Translations under genes and position numbers: made by a program
Shown here: piece by piece, positions 58,053 to 64,000 of the stretch
Numbering within the stretch: the first letter of the stretch is position 1
Layout of the letters: every line of letters begins with the position of its first letter
Notes under the pieces: model-generated
What the model saw: the letters and a program-made list of their open reading frames with translations, nothing else
Told to the model about the DNA's origin: nothing
The model's database searches: none
NCBI GenBank assembly: GCA_021325675.1
Contig: JAJTCM010000001.1
Location: 682,001 to 746,000, forward strand
From: Crocinitomicaceae bacterium
GTDB taxonomy: Bacteria > Bacteroidota > Bacteroidia > Flavobacteriales_D > Crocinitomicaceae
Length of the DNA: 64,000 nt
Direction of reading: 5' to 3'

Positions 58053-58766
58053 GTGCAGAAAAAATTAGTCATTGTCCCTACGTATAACGAGCTTGAAAAT
58101 GCCGAGAGAATGATCCGGCGGCTTGTGGCGTACCCCGAAGGCTATCATATTCTTATCATTGACGACAATTCACCGGACGGCACTGCCAGCCAGGTCAAAA
58201 TTCTCCAGAACGAATACCCGGAACAGCTTTTCATCGAAGAACGAAGCGGCAAGCTCGGGCTTGGGACGGCTTATATCCACGGCTTCAAATGGGCCCTGGA
58301 ACGGGATTACGAATACATTTTTGAGATGGACTGTGATTTTTCACACAACCCGGATGACCTGAGCAGGCTCCTCGCCCCTATTGCCGAGGGAAAAGCGGAT
58401 TTCAGCATCGGTTCGCGTTACTGCAAGGGCGGAAAAATCACCAACTGGCCGATGGACCGCATCCTGATGTCTTATTTCGCTTCCATTTATGTGCGCATGA
58501 TCTTATGGATCGGCATCAAAGACACAACGGCAGGCTTCAAATGCTATCATCACGCTGTTTTGCGAAAAATCAAGCTGGATAACATCCCTTTTAAAGGATA
58601 CGCTTTCCAGATCTGTATGAAATATGCCGCCCTGAAGCACAAGTTCCGGGCAATTGAAGTTCCTATTACGTTTATCGACCGGCAGAAAGGTGAATCCAAA
58701 ATGTCGGCAGGCATCTTTAAAGAAGCTTTTTACGGAGTCTGGAAAATGAAAAAAATGGATCTGTGA
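58053..58766 (+). CDS. Family-2 glycosyltransferase, polyprenol-phosphate mannose synthase type
   Basis: 237 residues, GTG start (an ATG two bases upstream is out of frame). DPM1-like motifs: VIVPTYNELENAERMIRRL, DDNSPDGTAS (donor-binding), EMDCDFSHNPDDL (metal-binding Asp residues) and GSRYCKGGKITNWP. Predicted to transfer a sugar, often mannose, from a nucleotide donor to polyprenol phosphate at the inner membrane. It lacks C-terminal membrane helices, so it acts as the soluble form. Stop overlaps the dihydroorotase start by 1 nt. Confidence 0.93.
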   Translation: MQKKLVIVPTYNELENAERMIRRLVAYPEGYHILIIDDNSPDGTASQVKILQNEYPEQLFIEERSGKLGLGTAYIHGFKWALERDYEYIFEMDCDFSHNPDDLSRLLAPIAEGKADFSIGSRYCKGGKITNWPMDRILMSYFASIYVRMILWIGIKDTTAGFKCYHHAVLRKIKLDNIPFKGYAFQICMKYAALKHKFRAIEVPITFIDRQKGESKMSAGIFKEAFYGVWKMKKMDL

Positions 58767-60106
58767 TGTCAACAATACTCATTAAAAACGCAACACTAGT
58801 CAACGAAGGACGCCAGGTCATTTCCGATCTGCTGATCAAAGACGGCATAATCGCTAAAATCGGCCCTTACTTGCAGGCGGAAGGCCAGGTACAGGAAATC
58901 GATGCGGAAGGCTTATATCTTTTGCCGGGCTGTATCGACGACCAGGTGCATTTCCGTGAGCCGGGACTAACACATAAAGCGAATATCCATACTGAATCCT
59001 GCGCGGCGGTTGCGGGTGGTATTACCTCTTTTATGGAAATGCCGAATACCGTTCCGAATACGCTGACACAAGCTCTGCTACAGGATAAATACGACATTGC
59101 TGCCAACAGCTCGGTAGCAAACTATTCCTTCTTCATGGGAGCTTCAAACGACAACATCGAAGAAGTGCTGAAAACCGACCGCGAACAGGTATGCGGAATT
59201 AAAGTTTTTATGGGCTCTTCTACCGGGAACATGCTTGTTGATAATGAGCAAACGCTCGAAAACCTCTTCAGCCGTGTTTCCCCGATGCTGATCGCCACGC
59301 ACTGTGAAGACGAAGCTACCATCCGAAAGAACCTTGAGGCCGCCAAAGCACAATACGGCGAAAATATCCCCGTGGAAATGCACCCCGTGATCCGGAACGA
59401 AGAAGCATGTTACCTTTCCTCTTCCATGGCGGTGAACCTTGCAAAAAAACACGGGACACGCCTGCATATTTTGCATATTTCAACAGCGAAGGAGCTGGAA
59501 CTGTTTGATAACACTATTCCGCTCGAAAGCAAGCTTATTACAGCTGAAGCCTGTGTGCACCACCTTTGGTTTTCAGATAAGGACTATGCTTCCAAAGGCA
59601 ATTTCATCAAATGGAACCCCGCCGTTAAATCGGAGCAGGACCGCGAAGCCATCTGGCAGGCGGTGCTTGACAAGCGTATTGACGTGATTGCAACCGATCA
59701 CGCCCCGCATACATTAGAAGAAAAAAGCCAGGGCTATTTGCAGGCGCCTTCCGGCGGACCGCTCGTGCAGCATGCTTTGCTTGCGATGCTCGAAAAAGTG
59801 CGTCAAGGCGTATTCAGTATCGAAGGCCTGGTAGAAAAAATGACGCACGCCCCGGCAGTTTGCTTTAAAGTGAAGCAGCGCGGCTACATCCGGGAAGGTT
59901 ACTTTGCCGATCTCGTTCTCGTTGACCCAAATACTAAAACGGAAGTCACACGTTCGTCCATATTCTCCAAATGCGGCTGGTCGCCTTTTGAAGGCACGAC
60001 TTTTTCTCACGCGGTTTCCAAAACGTTTGTGAACGGCGCTATTGTTTATGAAAACAATAAGGTGAACACGGAATGTCGCGGTTCCCGTTTAAGCTTCAAC
60101 CGTTAA
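58766..60106 (+). CDS. pyrC: Dihydroorotase, class I (PyrC)
   Basis: 446 residues from ATG at 58766, which overlaps the preceding TGA. Metal and substrate motifs of the amidohydrolase family: CIDDQVHFREPGLTHK (metal-binding His), GIKVFMGSSTGNM (carboxylated Lys), HCEDEATIRKN and the later metal His in HILHISTAKELE, and the catalytic Asp in VIATDHAPHT. Third step of pyrimidine synthesis (cyclisation of carbamoyl aspartate). Length fits the class I form. Confidence 0.95.
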   Translation: MSTILIKNATLVNEGRQVISDLLIKDGIIAKIGPYLQAEGQVQEIDAEGLYLLPGCIDDQVHFREPGLTHKANIHTESCAAVAGGITSFMEMPNTVPNTLTQALLQDKYDIAANSSVANYSFFMGASNDNIEEVLKTDREQVCGIKVFMGSSTGNMLVDNEQTLENLFSRVSPMLIATHCEDEATIRKNLEAAKAQYGENIPVEMHPVIRNEEACYLSSSMAVNLAKKHGTRLHILHISTAKELELFDNTIPLESKLITAEACVHHLWFSDKDYASKGNFIKWNPAVKSEQDREAIWQAVLDKRIDVIATDHAPHTLEEKSQGYLQAPSGGPLVQHALLAMLEKVRQGVFSIEGLVEKMTHAPAVCFKVKQRGYIREGYFADLVLVDPNTKTEVTRSSIFSKCGWSPFEGTTFSHAVSKTFVNGAIVYENNKVNTECRGSRLSFNR

Positions 60107-60109
60107 ACT

Positions 60110-60451
60110 ATGCGACTGCTTGCTTCCATCGGACTTTTCCTTGTGCTTTTCTCCTGTGAATTGCAACTGCAGGAAATTCCCGCGCCGGACGATCTCCTTC
60201 CCGAGGAAAAAATTGTGCTTATTCTCGAAGATTTGATGGTAACGGAGCAATACATTCAAATGAAATACCCCCAGCCTGATTATTACCTGGAAGTTGCCAA
60301 ACATTCCGGGGATGCCATCTTAAAAAAACACGGGGTGACTTTTAAACAATTTGATTCTTCGCTGAATTACTACGGCTCACACCAGGATGAGATGCAGGCG
60401 ATTTATAATAAGGTGCTGGAAAACATCAATAAAAAACTGAACAAGCTTTAG
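60110..60451 (+). CDS. DUF4296 lipoprotein
   Basis: 113 residues with signal peptide and lipobox LFSC (Cys16). The mature part starts IPAPDDLLPEEKIVLILEDL and contains FDSSLNYYGSHQDEMQAIY, the pattern of DUF4296. This family is common in Bacteroidota, often close to pyrC and glycosyltransferase genes as here. Function unknown. It starts 3 bp after pyrC, in the same operon. Confidence 0.92.
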   Translation: MRLLASIGLFLVLFSCELQLQEIPAPDDLLPEEKIVLILEDLMVTEQYIQMKYPQPDYYLEVAKHSGDAILKKHGVTFKQFDSSLNYYGSHQDEMQAIYNKVLENINKKLNKL

Positions 60452-60528
60452 TTTCAGAGCTGTTTTGGCACAGTTTTCACCAAAAACATGCGCCAAAACC
60501 TACAATCGAATCTTTCATACACACTCAA

Positions 60529-61167
60529 TTACCAGTACTTGACAATTGTTACCGTATCAAAAGCATCAGTTACGATTTCTTTGATATCCGTTTCCTGTGG
60601 TGTTGTCTGGTAATATTTGTAACTGAAATACGTATTTCCATCGTTCAGGTAGATGAACTCCTTATCTTCCGTTCCATAGATTGACTGCTGAACATCCGGG
60701 CAGCACCCTTCGCAACCCGATTTGCCTTTGAGCTTTTCAAAACGGAAGCTGTCTGTATCATGTGCCGGCTCACCATTGATGAATATAAGCTTTACCCAGC
60801 TTTTGGCAGTTGCAGACAGGTTCATGACCAATGGCTCTTCGGTTGAAAATTCACTGAAAGAAATCGTCTTATAAATAGTGAAGTAATTTTCCTTTTCAAT
60901 CTGCAGGTTGTATTTGGTTGCCCTTTTCCGTTCAAACTCCAGTTTAAAAGAGCCATCTGCTGCAACTGTTGTTTCGTGAACGTACTCATCATTCGTGTTC
61001 CCGACCTCGAGCACTTCTTCGAGCGTAACTTTAGCGCCTTCGAGCCCTCCCCCGAAAGTCTGGTCCCACGCTTTTCCGTCGAGCACAAAGTTCAGATCTT
61101 TCTTTTTACAGGAAAGGACAGAAAAAAAGCAAAAAAGACATAAAAAAGGTAAAATTCTCATCTTCAT
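60529..61167 (-). CDS. Lipoprotein with carboxypeptidase-regulatory-like domain
   Basis: 212 residues: signal peptide with lipobox SVLSC (Cys20), then a beta-sandwich-like domain (LEGAKVTLEEVLEVG, AADGSFKLEFERKRATKYNL) of the carboxypeptidase-regulatory type, and a Cys-containing segment (KSGCEGCCPDVQQ). Predicted envelope lipoprotein of unknown function. Faces the preceding operon convergently. Confidence 0.8.
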   Translation of the reverse strand: MKMRILPFLCLFCFFSVLSCKKKDLNFVLDGKAWDQTFGGGLEGAKVTLEEVLEVGNTNDEYVHETTVAADGSFKLEFERKRATKYNLQIEKENYFTIYKTISFSEFSTEEPLVMNLSATAKSWVKLIFINGEPAHDTDSFRFEKLKGKSGCEGCCPDVQQSIYGTEDKEFIYLNDGNTYFSYKYYQTTPQETDIKEIVTDAFDTVTIVKYW

Positions 61168-61297
61168 ATACTCACAAATCTAACTAAAAGGATTTAAGCT
61201 TAATTAACAGCTCAATTGTTAATAAGATTTTTTTAACATAAATTAGGATTTAAAAAAATTAAATCTATATTTGTCCCGTAACTTTAAATTAATCATT

Positions 61298-61708
61298 ATG
61301 TCAGAATCTTTGGATTTAAATCAAAACAGACCTGAAGGAAAAGGTTTAGCAGTGGGTGGATTTGTTCTTGCCTTGGTAGGATTAGTATTATCAAGCATTA
61401 TTGCAGGTTTGGCTACAGCTAGCGTTATGTTAGGCGGAAGCGCCTGGTTGATGTACCTGTGGGTTGTGTTGTGTGTTGCCAGTGTAATCATGTCCGCAAT
61501 GGGTATGTCTAAATTAGGCAAAACTGGCGGTAAAAAAGGCTTGGCTGTTGCTGGTCTTGTTATCGGTATCGTTGCAGTTGTATGGAGTGTTGTCCTTTTA
61601 TTAGGAATTAGCGCTGCTGCAAGCATGAAATCCAGCTTCGACACAAATTTTGAAACGGAATTGAACAATTCACTGGATGAGTTGCAACAAGAAATGGATA
61701 ACCAATAA
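61298..61708 (+). CDS. DUF4190-like small membrane protein
   Basis: 136 residues from ATG at 61298 (a TTG at 61271 is inside the promoter box TATATTTG, 61266-61273). The Gly-rich N-terminal stretch KGLAVGGFVLALVGLVLSSI and the two following membrane helices fit DUF4190/CCC-type proteins. Tail ends in charged residues (NNSLDELQQEMDNQ). First of several small membrane-protein genes. Confidence 0.8.
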   Translation: MSESLDLNQNRPEGKGLAVGGFVLALVGLVLSSIIAGLATASVMLGGSAWLMYLWVVLCVASVIMSAMGMSKLGKTGGKKGLAVAGLVIGIVAVVWSVVLLLGISAAASMKSSFDTNFETELNNSLDELQQEMDNQ

Positions 61709-61723
61709 TCATTTATCCCAATC

Positions 61724-61760
61724 AAAAAAGTCTGGTCCTAACGATCAGACTTTTTTTTTT
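61724..61760 (+). terminator. Terminator after DUF4190-like gene
   Basis: AAAAAAGTCTG (61724-61734) pairs with CAGACTTTTTT (from 61746), 11-nt loop, T-run to 61760. Confidence 0.88.
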
Positions 61761-61780
61761 ACCAATAAAAACCACAAATC

Positions 61781-62260
61781 ATGAGAGACGAATTATTTGC
61801 TGCCGGGATTATCGCAGTTATTTTTGCAATCGGCGCAATCATTGCCTATGTATTTTACCTGTTGACCCTGCAGCGTTTGATGGAATTGGTTTCACCGAAA
61901 AACCGCCTGGTTCCGCCGAGCAATGTCTGGCTGATGTTCATCCCCTTTTTCAACCTCGTTTACGCTTTCGTACTTTACCCGAAAATTTCAGATTCGGTGA
62001 TGGAAGAGTTCGCCGACCGCAAGCTTGACACAAGTGGCGATTTTGCCCGCAACCTCGGAATTGCCATGGCACTTTTAGGCTTAGGCTACCTCTTCCGTTT
62101 TCTTGGCCCGCTGGCGCTTTTGGGCTCTCTTGCTTCTTTAGCGAACCTGATTATCTGGATCATTTTTTGGGTAAAAATGAACCAATATAAAGAACAATTA
62201 AAAAATTCCGGTAACTTCGCGGGGATATCAATTAGTAATAACCCAGATTTATTAGATTAA
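61781..62260 (+). CDS. Membrane protein, DUF4328-like
   Basis: 159 residues with four membrane helices (about 8-30, 45-62, 85-110, 118-135). NVWLMFIPFFNLVYAFVLYP followed by ISDSVMEEFADRKL matches small DUF4328-type proteins. Followed by another membrane gene after 2 bp. Function unknown. Confidence 0.75.
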   Translation: MRDELFAAGIIAVIFAIGAIIAYVFYLLTLQRLMELVSPKNRLVPPSNVWLMFIPFFNLVYAFVLYPKISDSVMEEFADRKLDTSGDFARNLGIAMALLGLGYLFRFLGPLALLGSLASLANLIIWIIFWVKMNQYKEQLKNSGNFAGISISNNPDLLD

Positions 62261-62262
62261 CT

Positions 62263-62760
62263 ATGGATGATGTTTTAGACTACCAGGACAAGCCGGCCGG
62301 TATGCCAGCTTTCTTAAAAGTATTATGTATCCTGACCTTCGTAGGTGCGGGACTTTACGCGTTAATTGCCATTTTCAACATGATCAACTTCCAAAGCTCG
62401 ATCGCCCAGCTGGAAGCTTCAGGGGAAATTCTTTCTTCTGCCAACAGTCCTTTCGGTGACATGAGCGGCTTGATCGCAGCAACTAAAAAATGGGGCATGG
62501 TCTCTTACGCTTTAGGCCTGGTTGGCAGCTTGCTTTGCCTTACCGGCGCCCTGTTGATGTGGAAACTGAAAAAAATTGGCTTCTATATTTATGTAGTTGG
62601 CCAGATCATCCCATTCATCGGTTCTTTCCTGATGATGGGCGCAGCAAGCGGATCAGGTGATTTCATGGGTACAATGGCAACAATCAGCCTTGTTTTCTCC
62701 ATCATTTTCTCCGTGGCATTCATCGTTATGTATGCCTTCAACCTCAAACATTTAAAATAA
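62263..62760 (+). CDS. Four-helix membrane protein, unknown
   Basis: 165 residues with about four membrane helices (18-40, 75-100, 105-125, 135-160). N-terminal MDDVLDYQDKPAGMPAFLKV resembles the first residues of the next protein (MSDVLDNLGTSN), hinting at a shared short leader motif. 2 bp after the previous gene and 8 bp before the next, so same operon. Confidence 0.78.
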   Translation: MDDVLDYQDKPAGMPAFLKVLCILTFVGAGLYALIAIFNMINFQSSIAQLEASGEILSSANSPFGDMSGLIAATKKWGMVSYALGLVGSLLCLTGALLMWKLKKIGFYIYVVGQIIPFIGSFLMMGAASGSGDFMGTMATISLVFSIIFSVAFIVMYAFNLKHLK

Positions 62761-62768
62761 AAACAGAC

Positions 62769-63113
62769 ATGTCAGACGTATTAGACAATTTAGGAACATC
62801 AAACAATTTTACAGGAAATAAAGTCCTGCCAAATGCAACCGCAACCCTCGTCCTGGGAATTATTTCCATTGCAACATGCTGGATTTACGGTTTACCCGGA
62901 CTGATCTGCGGGATCATCGCGATCGTGCTGCACAATAAAGACAAGAAAATTTACATGGAAGATCCACAGTCTTACGAAGCATCCTACAAAAACCTGAAAG
63001 CAGGCTACATTTGCGGGATCATCGGACTGTCTCTTTCCGCGTTGTTCATTTTGTACATCATCATCGTGCTATCCATTCTTGGCACGGCTTTCATGAGCAT
63101 GTCCAAATATTAA
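62769..63113 (+). CDS. CCC-motif membrane protein (DUF4190-like)
   Basis: 114 residues: polar N-terminus, then helices NATATLVLGIISIATCWIYG and KAGYICGIIGLSLSALF with the ATCWIYGLPGLICGIIAIVL signature and KNLKAGYICG, typical of the so-called CCC-motif membrane proteins of Bacteroidota. Overlaps the next start by one base (TAATG). Function unknown. Confidence 0.88.
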   Translation: MSDVLDNLGTSNNFTGNKVLPNATATLVLGIISIATCWIYGLPGLICGIIAIVLHNKDKKIYMEDPQSYEASYKNLKAGYICGIIGLSLSALFILYIIIVLSILGTAFMSMSKY

Positions 63114-63379
63114 TGCTGACTTGTCACTGGAAACAAACATTTGGTGTTGAATGCCCGGGATGCGGCTTTCAACGCTCCTTTTTAAAGCTCTTCGAAGGTA
63201 ATTTTTCGGAGAGCTTTTTTCTTTTTCCCGCCACTATTCCCCTCCTGCTGCTTTTCGTGCTGCTTATACTGCACCTTATTTTTCGCTTCAAACACGGGGC
63301 TTATACATTAGTCGGCCTGTTTTCCCTTTCGACCCTCCTGATTGTGGTCAATTTTATTTACAAAATCAGCCAGGCGTAG
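63113..63379 (+). CDS. DUF2752 membrane protein
   Basis: 88 residues from the ATG at 63113, overlapping the previous stop. The family hallmark FGVECPGCGFQRSFLKLFEG (Cys-x-x-Cys-Gly near the start) is intact, followed by two membrane helices (PATIPLLLLFVLLILHLIF). DUF2752 proteins are of unknown function and often sit next to CCC-motif proteins, as here. Confidence 0.92.
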   Translation: MLTCHWKQTFGVECPGCGFQRSFLKLFEGNFSESFFLFPATIPLLLLFVLLILHLIFRFKHGAYTLVGLFSLSTLLIVVNFIYKISQA

Positions 63380-63441
63380 TTTTTCCTGAATTCAAACGCA
63401 GCTTCGGATTTTTTTCCGTTTTTCCTGCTTATTTTTGCCAC

Positions 63442-64000
63442 ATGGAACACACAAAAATTGCAGTGCTTGGCTGCGGGAACCTCGGACTTTCTTTAATAAA
63501 CGGCTTGCTTCAAAATGAAAATTTTAATCCTGCCGGCTTATCCGTAAGCAAACGCAATACCTCACCCATTGCCCATCTCGCTGAAAAGGGCATCACAATT
63601 TTCGACCGCAATGCGGAAGCAATCTCTGACGCACGCCTCATAATCGTTGCCGTAAAACCTTATGATGTGGCAACTATCCTGGAGGAAATCAAAACGACGT
63701 TCAATGCGGAGAAGCAAATACTGGTTTCCGTGGCAAGTACCGTAACCATAACTGAAATCCAGCAAATCCTTCCCGGAGCGACGGTTTTTCGCGCTATGCC
63801 GAATACAGCGGCCGCAATCGGTGAATCACTTACCTGCATCAGCTCTTCGACCACCGACAAGGAATTGATTTCAGAAACAGGGGCATTTTTCAGCTTACTG
63901 GGCGAAACTGTTTTTATCAAAGAAGAATTAATGGAAGCAGCAACGGTTTTGGGCGCCTGCGGGATTGCCTATGTGCTCCGTTTCATGCGCTCCATGGTGC
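63442..64000 (+). CDS. proC: Pyrroline-5-carboxylate reductase, 3' end outside window
   Basis: 186 residues visible. Rossmann motif IAVLGCGNLGLSLINGLL at the N-terminus, VAVKPYDVATILEEIK, SVASTVTITEIQQIL, and VFRAMPNTAAAIGES (the P5CR signature begins here), continuing to CGIAYVLRFMRSMV at the edge. Catalyses the last step of proline synthesis. The -7 box TATTTTTG (63430-63437) is only 4 nt before the ATG, pointing to a leaderless or nearly leaderless transcript. Confidence 0.95.
   Translation, partial: MEHTKIAVLGCGNLGLSLINGLLQNENFNPAGLSVSKRNTSPIAHLAEKGITIFDRNAEAISDARLIIVAVKPYDVATILEEIKTTFNAEKQILVSVASTVTITEIQQILPGATVFRAMPNTAAAIGESLTCISSSTTDKELISETGAFFSLLGETVFIKEELMEAATVLGACGIAYVLRFMRSMV

Overview
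The window looks like a chromosomal segment of a Bacteroidota bacterium, most likely Flavobacteriales (Crocinitomicaceae/Fluviicola-like, although I cannot prove the genus). The evidence is three secreted proteins with type IX secretion (T9SS) C-terminal sorting domains, SprB repeats, TonB-dependent/outer-membrane receptors with carboxypeptidase-regulatory N-domains, LytS/LytTR signalling, DUF4296 and CCC-motif membrane proteins, and promoters of the Bacteroidota type (TTG, 22-23 nt, then TAnnTTTG). Gene order is mostly housekeeping and accessory genes. I see no complete insertion sequence, prophage, rRNA operon, CRISPR array or replication origin.

Layout. 0-7.8 kb: partial TerB/DjlA-like protein, htpG with a possible sigma-54-like promoter, a LytS/LytTR pair, a large CPA2 antiporter and an AraC regulator. 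7.9-12.5 kb: a stress/detoxification-style cluster of small proteins (lipoprotein, two VOC/PhnB-like, four SRPBCC, one GyrI-like), ending in an ArsR-SRPBCC operon with a clear double operator. 12.7-18.3 kb: an unusual operon encoding an alpha-oxoamine-synthase/GNAT fusion, a STAS/SEC14-like protein, a soluble PAS histidine kinase and a NarL response regulator, with a second STAS-like gene upstream. A palindromic element, GTATTTATAC, sits singly or in 22-bp-spaced pairs upstream of these genes and recurs at 28.1, 29.9 and (variant) 41.3 kb. 18.3-27.2 kb: YqgE, M16 and M13 peptidases, an ElaA-like acetyltransferase and a TonB receptor. 27.4-43 kb: tRNA-Lys, pterin dehydratase, then an accessory region with a TIR protein, a beta-helix protein, a seven-repeat T9SS protein, a PAS histidine kinase, and an inner-membrane protein/cytosolic subtilase/large exported protein operon. 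43-52 kb: PAS-PP2C phosphatase, a nucleotidyltransferase homologue with lost catalytic residues, a MarR-receptor operon, a SurA/PpiD-type chaperone and a MazG-like enzyme. 52-64 kb: a 1260-residue T9SS adhesin with five near-identical 198-bp repeats, trigger factor, tRNA-Leu, a dolichol-phosphate-mannose-synthase-like glycosyltransferase, dihydroorotase, a run of small membrane proteins and the start of proC.

The best candidate for an undescribed system is the 13.0-18.2 kb operon together with the GTATTTATAC element. A two-component system is encoded in the same transcript as an enzyme of the family that makes amino-ketone or long-chain-base signals and lipids. The operon, its satellite STAS gene, a small membrane protein and remote genes at 28.2 and 30.0 kb share the same upstream element, which looks like a regulon. 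The second candidate is the 35.6-41.0 kb group built around a subtilase without a signal peptide.
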